Assembly: GCF_002775205.1 (NCBI RefSeq) | Contig: NC_036459.1 | Coordinates: 19,266,312 to 19,330,311 of the forward strand | Origin: Xiphophorus maculatus | Taxonomy: Eukaryota > Chordata > Actinopteri > Cyprinodontiformes > Poeciliidae | Direction of reading: 5' to 3' | Length of the DNA stretch: 64,000 bases | In this document: in pieces, positions 38,601 through 51,037 of the stretch | Position numbering within the stretch: position 1 is the first letter of the stretch | Layout: each line of letters starts with the position of its first letter | Program-made: the position numbers and the translations under genes | The notes under the pieces: model-generated | What the model saw: the letters and a program-made list of their open reading frames with translations, nothing else | What the model was told of the DNA's origin: nothing | The model's database searches: none

Positions 38601-40164
38601 ATCAGGTCGCTGCTGGACGAGGCGGGACTCTCTGCCGGAGACATCAACAAGGTGAGACAGGCTGACCCAGGCACAGCTTCATGCAAAGCACATCAAAAAA
38701 TAACAGGTTCATGTTGAGAGAAAAAATAAAATGTTGTGATGTACTTCAAAGATTATATTAATTTTGATCAATTAGGGAAAAATGACCTTATTTGGTTATC
38801 AGTTGCGCTTAAGACGTTTACTACTAAACCTGACTAGTACCTAGCTAGGTGTTTGGTCTGTTCATGCTGCGAGGCATTCACAGTTTCACACAGTTCTTTT
38901 ATTGTTTGCATAGTTGGATCCTAATAAGTGCTTCTAGCACCATTTCTCTTTCCACTCAACTTTCCACTCTGAAAAACCAGCTTGTTTACCACCGCTTGCC
39001 TGCTGAGCATCTGTAAATCTGAATTCTGGCAGTTGGGCGGCCATTTTTGTTTTAGGTGGTTCTCTGTGGCGGATCGTCCAGGATCCCTCGCCTCCAACAA
39101 ATGATCCGTGAGATGTTCCCGGACGTGGAGCTGCTGAACTCGGCGCCTCCGGATGAGGTGATTGCTGTGGGAGCGGCCATGGAGGCGGGGCTTCTGGTTG
39201 GCCGGGACGGCCTGGCCCCGGAGGAGGAGTCTGTTGCCGTGGATGTTTCTGCTGCTGACATCCTCCTGAAGGTATCCTCAGCCAATTGAGTCGTCTGCAC
39301 TTAGCAGTCTGCACAGCATGGATGGCTTTCCCTTTGGAATATGACATTTATATATATTACTATATATAAAGTGGATAAAATATTGTCATATTGTGACAAC
39401 ATTCCAAAACAGAAACAGCAAGTCAAGTAGTGACTCATTTTCCCTCTTAAAATAGTGGAGTCTATGGAATTAGTTATTTTATTGTTTGAGATGGAAAATA
39501 AAGATATAAAGCAAAAGACATCCTCTTTCATTCACTTCTATAAAATGAGGATTAGGATGAAAGTGTTCTGCTATGTGCTGCAGGAAGTGGATGAATCGGG
39601 AGCTGAGATGTTTAGCATTCTCCTTCCTGTGGGAACTCCCCTTCCTGCGCGCAGACACCACACCTTCTCTGCCCAGGGCAGACTGTCCTCCCTCTGCCTG
39701 GAGGTTTATCAGAGGGTTGCCACGCAGCAGCCCCAAAAACTATCCAAGGTAATCAGAATTGTAGCTTTGTATTCAGGTGAGTTTTAGTACTTTGTAGTTT
39801 GATATTGTCGACTGGAAAAAGTCTGTGACGCAGCTGCACATTTTCACAGAAGGTCAAGAATTTGTGCAAATTCACAAAAATATATAATAATTCAGCATCT
39901 AACTACTTGCACATGTTTGTATTTAACATCCAGATTATTTTAAGAGACCTGCAGCCCAGTGAAGAGAACCACAGCATTGATGCTGTGATCACTATGAAAA
40001 GGTGTGTGTCCTCTGAAGCTCAGTGTGTTCAGTTCAGTTCAGTTCAGAGTTGTGGAGAATTCTTGTCTGTGTGTTCCAGGGACGGTTCTGTTCATGTGTC
40101 ATGTGCAGCGCAGAGCAGTGGGAAATCTGAGGCCGTCACCATAGCAGCAGCAGCAGCATCATGA
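33275..40164 (+). CDS. hspa14: Heat shock 70 kDa protein 14 (Hsp70L1)
   Basis: Atypical Hsp70 which, in the mammalian case, pairs with the J-protein DNAJC2/MPP11 as the ribosome-associated complex for nascent chains. Fourteen exons: 33275-33331, 34983-35063, 35211-35293, 35815-35863, 36269-36374, 36444-36534, 36724-36828, 37152-37313, 38309-38464, 38549-38651, 39056-39271, 39584-39748, 39934-40001, 40080-40164; phases agree and give 508 residues (human 509). The actin-like ATPase fold is visible: phosphate 1 loop [75 protein letters not shown], phosphate 2 loop [13 protein letters not shown], and adenosine motif [17 protein letters not shown]. The substrate-binding part is short ([25 protein letters not shown]) and lacks the helical lid and EEVD tail, as is normal for this family. 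It ends in a run of alanines. Confidence 0.97.
34176..34227. repeat. (CA)n microsatellite
   Basis: About 26 CA units in hspa14 intron 1, followed to about 34300 by TATG/TATA-rich low-complexity sequence. Confidence 0.97.
34370..34610 (-). mobile_element. LINE fragment in hspa14 intron 1
   Basis: The minus strand resembles the C-terminal region of a Rex1/CR1-type reverse transcriptase (VWFGSSTKR, then pieces equal to '[17 protein letters not shown]' in a shifted frame); the plus strand reads 'cctgattggtctctacagtt', 'tggacttgtcctctttgtgg'. Short, 5' and 3' truncated and frameshifted. Confidence 0.65.
35525..35600. repeat. (TA)n microsatellite
   Basis: About 37 TA units with one GTG interruption, in hspa14 intron 3 (35294-35814). 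Confidence 0.97.
36829..36955. repeat. Short DNA-transposon-type terminal sequence
   Basis: 'ggggtacctaataaagtggc' followed by 'cagtgaggg' is a motif I know from the ends of a common fish DNA repeat. It sits just after hspa14 exon 7, in intron 7. Only this end is recognisable. Confidence 0.45.
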
Positions 40165-40218
40165 GTTCACTTCATCGCCTTCCTCTCTGTGTTGCAGCGC
40201 TCCTGTTTTCTACAACTT

Positions 40219-40224
40219 AATAAA
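40219..40224 (+). terminator. Polyadenylation signal of hspa14
   Basis: AATAAA, 55 bases after the TGA stop. The 3' untranslated region would be only about 80 bases long. Confidence 0.75.
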
Positions 40225-41059
40225 CTAATGAAACCATGTACAGCTGCTCTGTGCTTTCATGGAATAATGCAGATTGCAAAAATGACCACAAGGTGTCGCA
40301 CTTTGAAGGTTCTTCTGAGCAGGTTTGAGAGTTGGGCAGGGTGAGCAGGATATGATGCTGGAACACATTCAGATAAAAATGAAAGTAAAGTTCTGGTCAG
40401 GCTGTTTGTGGCCTTCATCAACTGTGATCACACTGAGATGGAAACAATTGTTTCTGCATTTTATATGAAATAATTAGTACTAAAAGTGGTTCTCTGGCTG
40501 GAAATAAGTGATGAGAAGAAACACTGCAGCAATGTGCAATCAAATGACATGCTCTCGTCAGAGTTACATAATTATATCTCCTTGAAGAAACCATTCACAT
40601 TTATCGTAAAATAAACTGATGCAGCTATCACAAAACAATGTTTCTGTATGAGCTAATGCATTGGAAATGCCCCATTTAGGTAAAAATAAAAAAAGCTTTT
40701 TAAAAAAAAAAATTATCCAGCATCTACACTAGATCCTGTATCTTATGTGTCACATCTAAAGAAAAGTTTTTACCCAACTTTCTCATATTTTGGGTTGCTG
40801 ATGAGAGAAGGCCACTCCAGGCGTTCTTCTAGGTCACATGATGATGTTAAACCAGATTTGTTCTTAAACTGGGTCCAGGTCAGATTCCAGTGGAATTACA
40901 GACGCACCTGTTTTTTGTTTGCTTTTGTTTATTTTTTTGTTAAAGCTATTACAGATCACAATATAGTGTTGGTATTAAATTATACTTTAAATCACTTTCT
41001 AGTCAATCGACCCAATTAAATCATTTTACTCTGGAGACATGTTCACTCAGTCGCTCACG

Positions 41060-41190
41060 TCTACACAGATACAGACAACTTGGGGTTAAGTGCCTTGCAC
41101 GCGGGCACGTCGACGTGCCACGAAGAAAAGCTGCAATTGAACCCACAACTTTTCAGGATGCGAGTCCTACCCTCTAAGCCCAAGTTTCCC
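41060..41190 (-). repeat. tRNA-like dispersed repeat fragment
   Basis: 'ttggggttaagtgccttgca' and 'ttgaacccacaacttttcag' are parts of a common fish repeat. The minus strand has a B-box-like GGGTTCAATTGC. It does not fold as a tRNA gene. Confidence 0.5.
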
Positions 41191-41274
41191 CCAAACAAAT
41201 CTGAGCTAGCTTGTAGTACTCCAGTGGACCTCGCCTATTTGTTCAGTATTTCTACACAATGCTGCTTGACTTGC

Positions 41275-41425
41275 TGTTGGCTGGTGAGGTTTAATCCTCA
41301 ACATGGCTGTCATCTTCGAGTCCCGACCCGATGACCTTTGCCCTATGTCTTCTCTCTCTTTCAGAACTTGCTTTCCTGTCTGACCACTCTCAAATAAAGG
41401 CCTCTAAAGCCGATAAAACCTAAAA
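41275..41425 (+). mobile_element. tRNA-derived SINE copy 2
   Basis: Same family as 15530-15722 but on the plus strand: B-box-like 'cttcgagtcccgacc', the 'cttctctctctttcagaact' body and the 3' end 'ataaaggcctctaaagcc'. Confidence 0.7.
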
Positions 41426-42319
41426 AAAAAACACCTGAAAATTGAAAGATGAGTTGTTAAATTTGTATTTTGACATGTGACATGTCTCCTAGACCTACAT
41501 GTATTAAAAGACAATCGAAACTAAATTAGACATTTTATTATATAAAACCAAACGAGTGGAAATCCCCAAACGTTCCTGAGTGTGTGCCAAACCCAGGCCT
41601 GTAAAAGTGGTGCAGAAGCTCCGCCCAGTCAGATGGAGCAGTGAGAGGGTGTCCAGATTAGACACCATCATGTTTGATCCAATGACATCATCGCAGCGTT
41701 CTGAGTTTAGACAGAAAGTGAAACTTTGTGGCAGAGTTTTATCCTTCATTGTTTTTGCTATCTTTGTGAAATCGAAATCTGAGCAACACAAAGGTTTAGC
41801 ATTCTTTTATTTTGTTTTTTAAAAAAAGGAATCATTCTCTTTCTCAATTCCATTTTATTTCTTTCCTTAAGCTCTTCATATGTTAGCTTGTACCATACTG
41901 GCTCTGTTTTTTTGTTTGTTTGTTTTTTTTAGCAAATGAGGCGTTAAACAACAAAGATGTATAATTCTAGTTGATCATGAGGCCCATAGTGTAAAGTTCT
42001 GTCCTACAGTACCAATGATGCTAAAAATCACAGCACAATCAGCGCTGCATGTCCTCCAGGTCAAAACAAGAGCAACTCACAGCTTGTCAGGGACACCAAC
42101 AGGTTTCCATCAGTGGTTGGGTAGAGATAGCACCAGCTCTTCCACATGTGGATAAAATGATCTACTCACTGTTTCACTTGTGAACCATTTTTGGTTTTAG
42201 GAACTTAGTTTCTGTAGAAACGTTGGCTGCACTCCTGGATAATTTGGTTTGCTTATCACGTCCTGTATACAAACCCTTTCTGCTTTTCATTTAATAGCTG
42301 TGATTTAGTTTTTCTATTC

Positions 42320-42500
42320 TATGCCGACTGCTTTCTTTTGGAAGAGCCAGAGTGGAAGAACCTCAGTGCTGGTTCTGCTGGACCCCAGTGCAGCCTTTCA
42401 CTCTGCTGACCATGACACTAAGTGAGCTGAAAGGACTCTGGTCCGGCACTCAGTTGGTTTGAATCTGAGGATAAAACAAAGTGTGAAGATTTGTAGCTAC
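42320..42500 (+). mobile_element. L2-type LINE fragment
   Basis: Encodes RTSVLVLLDPSAAFHSADHD, the same reverse transcriptase segment as 10330-10400 (VLLDLSAAFDTVDHD in intact elements), followed by a broken continuation. It is short and dead. Confidence 0.7.
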
Positions 42501-43137
42501 TGACAGCAGATAGTTCAGGCCTTCAGTCTTCATCTCTTTTAAGTGGACTTTCTCTTCATGCCATCCTCGTCCCTTTGGCTTTGCTATAACACCACTGCCA
42601 GTCCTCTGACAGCTTACCAACTTATTGGCATATTTCTTCTGATTAACAGCCTTTTCATACATATGTGATGTTTTCATACTCCATGAAGACAATGTGGTCT
42701 ACAGCTAATCAATTATTGTGCCTTTTTCTGTGATGTATTCATTTATTGCCTTTTTATTATTATTATGAATGAGGCTATTACTTTGCTGAGTATAATGTGT
42801 ACACAGAGGTTGAATCTTTATTTTAAAACTCTTTATCTTTGCTGGGGAGTTAATTGGAACTGGAAATACTGGGTTACTGGGAGGATGGGGTTTATGGAAC
42901 CAGTTACCAGAGAAAAGGAAGTTTTGGTAATATCCAAAAAAGAACACATTCAGTCTACCGTTTCCTTTTTTGAAAACAAAGGAACTCAATTACAACTTTC
43001 ACACTGTAACAGAAAACCCCAAAAGGTTTAGTTTTTATGTTCATTGTCTGGAGAATTCAGAACACGGAAACACCTAACCCGTTTACCAAAACTCGTCTCA
43101 GCCTACAGTTAACGCAAACGTGTTTGGTCATATTTTA

Positions 43138-43193
43138 CCTGGTAACGTCAGGATATAAAATTCCTGATTGGTTAAGGTCACAGAGTGGGCGGG
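43138..43193 (+). promoter_or_regulatory. S-X-Y-like promoter module of b2m
   Basis: In order: X1-like CCTGGTAAC (43138-43146, RFX type), overlapping X2-like GTAACGTCAGG (43142-43152, CREB/ATF type), Y-box CTGATTGGTTAA with a reversed CCAAT (43164-43175, NF-Y type), and a GC box GGGCGGG (43187-43193). The X to Y spacing is about two helical turns, as in MHC class I and b2m promoters driven by NLRC5. The module lies about 110-165 bases before the start codon. Protein binding is inferred from motif order only. Confidence 0.7.
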
Positions 43194-43302
43194 ATTTGAT
43201 GTGTATTCAACCCGAGGCTGAAGCACTTTCTGTTTATTGATCAGAGGACGGAGAAAGAGCCGGTTCTGTTCCAAACCTTCCGCCACCCGAAGAAGAAGAA
43301 AG

Positions 43303-45731
43303 ATGAAGCTGCTGCTGTGTCTCGCAGCTCTGGTTGCTATTTTCTGCGCAGTGAGCTGCAAAATTTGTAAGTAGCAAAATCTTCTGTTTAATTCTGCCAG
43401 GATAGAATAAAACAGTGTGATAGTCTTCATCACACTGAAGAATATCAGAAACATTTCCTATTTACAGGATTGATCTTCTGACGCTGTCAACAGTTTCGTG
43501 TTCTGTTCAGTAACAACGTTTTAGGCGACACTATTGGTGTCTTTTTGTTGATTTGATCTTGATGAGGCCTCGATATAGACGCAGTTGTAATTGACATTAT
43601 ATATATACATAATTAATATATATGTGCAGAATATGTTTTTCTTTTAGTTAATTCTCCCGAAAGCTTCAATGTTGGCGGGAATTGAAGTCAAGGACAAATA
43701 TGAAGCATAAAATAATTATAGAAAAAGCTTGATTTGAGTTTAGTTTCGATTTTCCCACATTGCAGACTGTTGAATATCTCCCCCTACTGGCGACAGTGTG
43801 AAGTAATTTTCAAATACTCTTTCTTTTCTACCGTTGCTTCTCTGCGCCAAATTATTGATCTTCTGTGAACACGTGAAGGTTTAATGTCTGAACTGTCATA
43901 GAAACACTGGTTTGATTTTTAAGCGAAATAAAAGTAAAGATTTTGAGGATCTCTGGTTGTATTGAGAACTTATTTAATATGTTAGCAGTCTGACGAAGCT
44001 TTTTCATTATCTCAAAGTCTAAATTGAGACACTGAGAAGGAATTATTTGCAGAAGAAATGTGAATAATTACCATAATCCTGTGAAATGACGACCATTTTT
44101 TGCCCTGTTGCCTCCAGCTCCACCCAAGGTTCTGATCTACAGCCGTAACCCTGGAGAGTTCGGGAAGCAAAACTCTCTGATCTGCCATGTGAGCAACTTC
44201 CACCCCCCTGACATCACCATTGACCTCCTGTGTGATGGCACAACACTCCCCAACCCCGTGCAGACCGACCTGGCCTTCAAACAGGACTGGCACTTCCACC
44301 TGACCAAGAGCGCCACCTTCACCCCAGAATCTGGCAAAACATGCATCTGCAGAGTTAATCATGCGGGAACATCCAACGACTACAATTGGGGTGAGTTGGT
44401 CATTTAAAATCTTTCTGGAATAGATATTTTTTTGAATCAGAACCAAAGTCCAGGAATTCCCCTCAGTCTGAATTTGGCTTAATCCGTTTTGCTTTCGATT
44501 TCCCTCCCTGCGACATGCCTGGTCATATGACTGCAACCAACAGAAACCTGCTGGGAGAACAATGGTTTCATAAAAACAATCATTTAAACCTGTGGAAATG
44601 TACCCACATATTGTTATATCTAATTCATTAAACCTCTATGATAAAAGTATGACCATTAGTGACGGGGCTTATGGCTCTTCAGGATCAGTTAACTTCAAAG
44701 AGCTGTTTAAAGTATCCAATTTTGAAAATGTTAATTTTTCAAATAACAAACCGTCTTATCCATAATATAGTTTTATTTTAATTGCTTTTGGAGATAAAGT
44801 TCACAAAAAAGTTGAATCATCTGTAATAAGTAAATAACCAAAGTATGTTCTTATAGGTTATAGTATATATTTTCATAAAACATAAAATTTCAAAATATAC
44901 TTGTTAAATACCCGTGTAGCTTTTTAAATCAATGTTGTGTGTATTTATAATGTTTTAGTGCTTTTTGTAATATTGAAACAAAATTTTAAAAAATGTAACA
45001 GAAAGTAGAAGGAAAAAGTTGACTACAGATGCAGTGGCAGAAAACACAAATCCTCCTCTGGACTATTAAATATAAGAATTAATGTGACTATACACATTAA
45101 CCAAAGAGCAACAAGGAAGAATAAACCAGGGAGAAGGGAGCGTCCTCATCCTCTCTCCTGCTGCATGAAGCCTGTCAGTGTAGCCGCCAGCTAGTGCAGA
45201 GCCGCCATGACACGAAAAAAACAAACCCAGACTGTGTGCTCATAAACCAGAACTCTCCTCTGTTTTATTTATTTGTTGATTAAATACATATATTTTTCAT
45301 TAAATATTATAAGAGCAGTCTGCACAGAGCATTGTTAGCAAGTTAAGTTATGATAATAAGCAAAGAACAGCTCTCAGTCAGACCTGCCGTTCTTAGTAAA
45401 GAGCTGTTAAAAGAGTCGGATTGTTCGTGAATGTCACATCACTGATGACGATACCTAAATGATATCTACAGAACCTGCAGAGCAACGTTTCCGGCTTTTA
45501 TTTTTTTCAATATTTGTTGCTGTTGTGCTCAACTTTGAAATAAATGAAAATGGTTCAGGTATACAATCACCATGTCAGAAAACCAAAAATGTTTTGCTGA
45601 AAAGTATTGTCCCCAGTAGAACATTCTGGGAAATATATATATTTTTTTCCCCGAACATCAACCTGGACTATCAGAAAGTCCTCAGATGAGTAACAGTTGC
45701 TGTGTTGTGTTTTACAGAGCCCAACATGTAA
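43303..45731 (+). CDS. b2m: Beta-2-microglobulin
   Basis: Invariant light chain of MHC class I, a secreted/surface C1-type immunoglobulin domain needed for peptide presentation. Coding exons 43303-43366, 44118-44390, 45718-45731; 116 residues. Exon 1 is the signal peptide (LLLCLAALVAIFCAVSC); exon 2 is nearly the whole Ig domain; exon 3 adds only EPNM and the stop, as usual for b2m. Landmarks: PPKVLIYSRNPGEFGKQNSL, CHVSNFHPPDITIDLL, DLAFKQDWHFHLTKSATFTP, CRVNHAG. The domain disulfide is C44-C99, spaced 55 residues as in human. Odd points: C60 and C97 are extra cysteines, and C97 replaces the tyrosine two residues before the conserved CRVNH cysteine. It could be the main b2m or a divergent paralogue. 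Confidence 0.93.
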
Positions 45732-46505
45732 CTGCAGAAACCCAGGCAGGTAAGTTTCCTCATGTTCCTGCTGTCAGAACCGATGAGCCACAGTAAAATT
45801 ATCATATAGATAAAGTTAATTACTATATACTTGTTAAATAGTAACAATAATAGCTATTATTTCATTATCACCAACGTTTTCCTCACTGAGAAATTCTGTT
45901 TATTCATAATTGATATTTGTAAGTTTGGTAAAATTCTGTTCCAACATGTTTTGGCTATCTTCAAGGTCAGATTACTTTTGATTGATTACTTTTCAAAACT
46001 TTTCTAATGCTTTTTTTTTTAATGTTGAAGCTGAAAACAACATAGAAGTAGATCAGAAACAGTTTTTATCTTGACTGCACTTTGGCTCCTCAGCAGCAAG
46101 ATCATCTCTTATTAATGCTGTCATGTTTCTTTTCAGAATGTCCTCTGCTGCAGAATCATGTGTTCACCATCCCATCAATCAGCAGCATCAGTTTTCTTCA
46201 ATTTGCCTCTCACTGTCTATTGAACAATAGTTGGGTAGAAGGTGGTGGGTCATTTTCAGTCTTGTTTTTGTTAATACAAACTTTCCTATACACCAGGTGG
46301 TAATTTAAGTGTGCTGTTTTAATTTCTTGCTTTTCATCCTGTAAATGATTGTATCCATGTTTGATATGTAAACTCTCTTAAAAGTGAAACTTTTTATTTC
46401 ATAATTGGCCAAATTGTCTGAGAGGTTTTTCTATTTTTCTTATTGATTTATGGCTTAAGGTGATTGTCGGCAGTCTGTACTAAATAAAAGCCTCTTAGTA
46501 AAACT
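45732..46505 (+). other. b2m 3' untranslated region and noncoding last exon
   Basis: Exon 3 continues noncoding to 45749 (donor ggcag|gtaagt). A further exon probably begins at 46137 after 'tgtttcttttcag' and runs to a polyadenylation signal AATAAA at 46483-46488. An untranslated fourth exon is usual for b2m genes. Confidence 0.65.
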
Positions 46506-47649
46506 TCTTTTCTGTCATTAATTAAGAAACATTACAATAGTTACAAAATTATAGCTTACTATAAAACAAAATACAAATAAACTGTGGCTTTATTTCATCC
46601 CAAAGGGAAAATATTATCATAACTCAATGTTAGTCAAATATCTTCAAAGAATTTTGTCAGTGTGAATTTATTCATAAAGTACTTTAAAAGCAGCTGTTAA
46701 GTTCACCAACATGCTGTACAGTAATTCCTACAATTATGGATGCTGAAGGAGGGAGGATCTCCAGTAGCAGTCAGTCTTCCAATGAATGTGAAGAGTCTTC
46801 TGACTGAAGACCTCTGCTGTCTTGACAGTCATGACATGCTAACAGCAGAGCTGGTCTTCCACAATAACACATCCAGGGTGACTCCGTCAGTTGATGGCGG
46901 CTCTGCTGGTCCATCTCCTTTGCTTCTGCTGCTCTTCAGGTTTCTGTCTGAACGTTTGGTCAGAGCTGGGCAGAGAGAGGTTGAAGTTGGGGATCGGATC
47001 CTCATCTGTTGTAATTGATGGAAGAGTTTGAACTTCCTCCTCCTCTCTGCTCCATGCAGATTCTGTTTTAACTTCTCTGGGATGTGGGGTCAGAGTTCAG
47101 ATGTCAGTTAAGCTTTTGAGAACTTAATTAAATGCCACACTATGACAGCTGTGTCTCACTGTGTATGTAAATGTCTGGTTTCAGTTGTACTTAAATACTA
47201 CAAACTCACTAAATAATGTTAAAGCATACGACTACCTGGGTTAACTGGACTGACTCTGTTTTAGCTTCGTCTTGACCCCACAGCCTGTAGTTTGTCTCTG
47301 ACTGACAGAGGGAGTCTCTGTCAGTGAGGCAGAGTTACAGCCTGAATCGTACGGTAACCGCTCCGATGTTCTGCTGTAACTCATTCAGCATGTTTGACTC
47401 AGAGCAGAAATCTCCTCCATGATGCTTCCAGGCATATATTACATTACACATACTTTGAAGAGTAGGCATCATCTTTTCTGTCTCCACAGTCCAAAAGATG
47501 ATTTGTCCTCAGTAACATGGAGTTCATTTTTATCATTCATGATTCAGCAGTCCGGTGGAAAGTAAACAGTTATGAAAAGGTTTCATATTTTAGTTGTATT
47601 TCATAAACTGTGAATGCATCTCAGGACATGGAATCATCTTTTATTAAGG

Positions 47650-47815
47650 TTTTATTGACTCTAGTGGCCTTTATCTGAGAGTTGTCAGACAGGAAAGTGG
47701 GTAAAGAGAAAGAGAGGGGGGTCAAAGGTCATCAGGCCAGGACTCAAACCTGTGACGTTGGGGTTGAGGACTAGTCTTTCATATGTTGTGCGTTACTGGT
47801 GTTCCACCGCAGTGC
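47650..47815 (-). mobile_element. tRNA-derived SINE copy 3
   Basis: Same family and orientation as 15530-15722: the minus strand has the B-box-like GGTTTGAGTCC, and the plus strand reads 'ctctagtggcctttatct' at the tail and 'gtcagacaggaaagtgggta' in the body. Confidence 0.7.
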
Positions 47816-50800
47816 CCAGACATGAAGTCATCTTAAAGTCTAGTTTATTTCAGTAACTCAATTCAAGAGGCGAAACACATTATACAGACTAATATATCTC
47901 TAGCATTTATTTTTTTGTTCAATTTGATGATTGTGCCTTACTTCTGATGAAAAACTTGTTGGAAAATTAGAATATTAATAAAAAAACATTTTTTTAAATG
48001 CAGAAGTGTTATGTCTTACTGACCTGACAGTTTCCTCTAACAGGCCGTCAAACTCGTTTTCATTTTAGTCCAAATCAAGATCATGAATATCCTCAAAGTT
48101 CCTGTTATGGAAGAACATATTAATAAAGCTACTCATTAACAAATGGTTCAAATATTGTAGAAGACTCTGCATTTGAAATTTAAATAATATTGAGCACATT
48201 TTTTACATTGATGTAATCATATTTAAGCACGGTTACGAACCGTCTAGGGGTAGCCAGATCATAACATGAAAGGTCCCTCCTCGTCCCATCCCAAACAGCC
48301 AACACATACAAAGTTAAACATTTTACAGTGATATTTATTAAAAAATATATATGTATTTGATTTAGATATGACAGAAATGGAGCATATAACTTCAGAATGA
48401 GCTAGTGCCAAAACAACAAACAAAAGAAACTATCTAAATAATAATCAACTTACCTAACTGAAAATAAATAAACCAAATGACAAAACTTACCTCCCTAACT
48501 AAAAAAACAGGAACAGGAAAGAACTAAGGTAACATAAATGGCATCTCACTTCTACAAACTCCAAACCAAGAGGTTTAACAAACAAAAAAACAAACAGTGT
48601 GACCGGTTGAGATGAGCAAAGGAGGGATCCTTCAGGAAGTCCACGTCAGCCGTTTTTATACTCGTCACATCCGGGAAGCCACCAATCGGACGTCCCCCGT
48701 CGTCCTCCAGGCACCAATCAAAAACAAGTACCTGCACACTCATTTACATAATCAAATTGAACGACCCCAGTCTAACAAGCACATAACTGTCATGTTTGTA
48801 GTTCCTTCTCATGTGGCCCTTTAGTCCATCCAAGCTTATTGCAGGTCACAGCACCCATGTCTGCCAGGTTCCGAGCACCAAAAGGTTTTCATTCATGATT
48901 AATAAAACTTTCTCATTGCAGTTTTTTTAGTGTGTGAGTCTCTTCAGGGTGAATTAAAAACTCCTTTACGCTGCATGTGACAGACTGATTGATAACTGAG
49001 TCTCAGTAATAGGTTCAGTGCTCAAGAATAATGCAGCATGTCAGAAAAGAAGTCCAGTCAAAGTACCAAGTGAACACACCAACTGTCAAGGTCAGTCAGG
49101 GTGATCACCTCTACGGTAGGAAACGTTTTGGCAACTCTGGAGCAAACAGCTGTGTCAGCACTCTGAGAGAAATATTGCAGCAACAGTCTTAGAAGAGCAA
49201 CTGCTGGCAATTGTCAGTCTGGGAAGGCTTCTAGTAATTTCCCCCGAATTTAAAGAATTAAATTAAAAATTGAAAGTTGCCAATCTTTCCAGGACTGTGT
49301 GGATGGAAAATCTGATTTGTCAAGCTGTGCCTCTGTAGTTTGTTGAGGAAGGATCATAGTAGAGTGTTTGCTGCAGGGCACAGCTGGACGTCCCAGCAAC
49401 TTCCTTCCACACTCAGAACAATAATTTAAAGACCAAATAGAGATATGATGGAATATTTATTACAAAGTACCATAGTCAAATGCAACCGGCTTTTTTTCTT
49501 TTTTAAGTTTTCTACAAAAAACAAAACAAAATCTGAATCAAGTATAAATGAAATGAGAGAGTTGACCAAATGAACAGAGATCAGTTTTATGCGGGAGGAA
49601 GTGAAGCAGGATGAAGGAGCTTTAGATCTTGCATAATTCATCTCCAAATGTCAGTTCTGCATCTTTCAAAACAAATTTATGTTTTTAGAGTTTCCATTAT
49701 GTCCACCAGATGGCACTCTCGTCCTGGCGCCTGATGCAGACCACTTCCATTCTGAAGGTGCTTGTTATGGGAGCGTGGCGTTGAGCTTCAGATTGGGCTC
49801 TCCTTATTGAGCTCATTACCAGCTGCTGACCTGCTGGTCGATGGAGCAGAGGAGGTGATGTACTGTAATTGTGTGATTTGGCTGAATATTCCTGTAGCTG
49901 TTCAGAAACGCTTTTGCTTCAGACTCGGTGTTTCCATCTGAGCTCAGAATAAAATTATTTTTAACTCGTTCTGCAAAAAACTAACTACCATCCGATAGGA
50001 GAATGCACAACAGTAATTATTAAATCTTACTGTAAAAAGCTTGTTGCATTGATTGAAAGTCCATGCGCTTAGATTTTGAATTTTTGAAGTTTAAACTTCA
50101 AATACATATATGTATACACACATGTATATACAGAATATATAGTTCATTTTCAGGATTCTGGCTTGCAGTTAATGTGAACCCAATATTCAGTTTATCTGAA
50201 ACTTACAATATTACATCAGACAAACCTGCTCTGTTAATGATTTATTCACCACAAAAACGGAAACTAAACTTGTTCTAAAATGCTGGTGTGACAGTATTGG
50301 TATCAGAAAGCTATGTGAAGCGAGCCGTGTCAGTTGCATTTATAAACGTTTACTGTAAAAAGTAAATTATGTAAACCAAAGTGCAGAATGCTTTTACATC
50401 CAGCAATAACAGGAAATTGGTGGTTTTCATTTCCCTTTTTTCAGTAGAGCATTAAAATTCATGGGCAGGTATTTATGTGCTTCATGTACACCGTTAGAAT
50501 ACCAGATGAAAAATATATTTCATGTTCACTTAATATGACTCCTCAGTTGCTGTGTGAAATGACTGGATCAAGCAACACAACAGCATAATATTTCAGAATG
50601 CAGTACAGATGGGATGGAATGAAAGCATCCTAATCCAACCAGTTCTGGATTATAAAGTCACTGAATTCTAACCTGAGGTGAAAAACCCAAACAACAGAAC
50701 ACCATTATTTATTAGTCAAAGTGAAAACATGAAACTAAAATATCTACAAATTGTGTGACTTAGTGATAAAGTTCCTGAAATTAACTGACTTAAAAAATGG

Positions 50801-50980
50801 CGAATAGGCAAATTCTTCACCAATAATTTTGATTAATATTCCACAAAAAAAATAACCAAACAGACGAATCAGTGAATGGTGGTCTACTGCATTCATGTTG
50901 TGTTTGTGGCTCAGTGGGAAAAGTGGACAAGGAGCTTTTAATGCCCCATGTTGAGGCATGCTGCCTGTCAGAGCTGTGTG

Positions 50981-51037
50981 TGAGGGCGTGTGGGCGTGTG
51001 TGTGTGTGTGTGCGTGCGTGTGTGTGCGTGTGTGTGA
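50981..51037. repeat. Imperfect (GT)n microsatellite
   Basis: GT-rich tract with GC and GGC interruptions, between b2m and mpped1. Confidence 0.95.

Larger units (their letters stand above)
40225..43100. other. Spacer between hspa14 and b2m
   Basis: Apart from repeat pieces at 41060-41190, 41275-41425 and 42320-42500, I see no gene. The segment 41580-41830 has some open frame but no family resemblance. Confidence 0.6.

Noticed and set aside
43152-43160. ATATAAAA as the b2m TATA box
   Set aside because: It lies between the X- and Y-like boxes, about 145 bases before the ATG, so start-site positioning would be unusual; the S-X-Y reading explains the region better.
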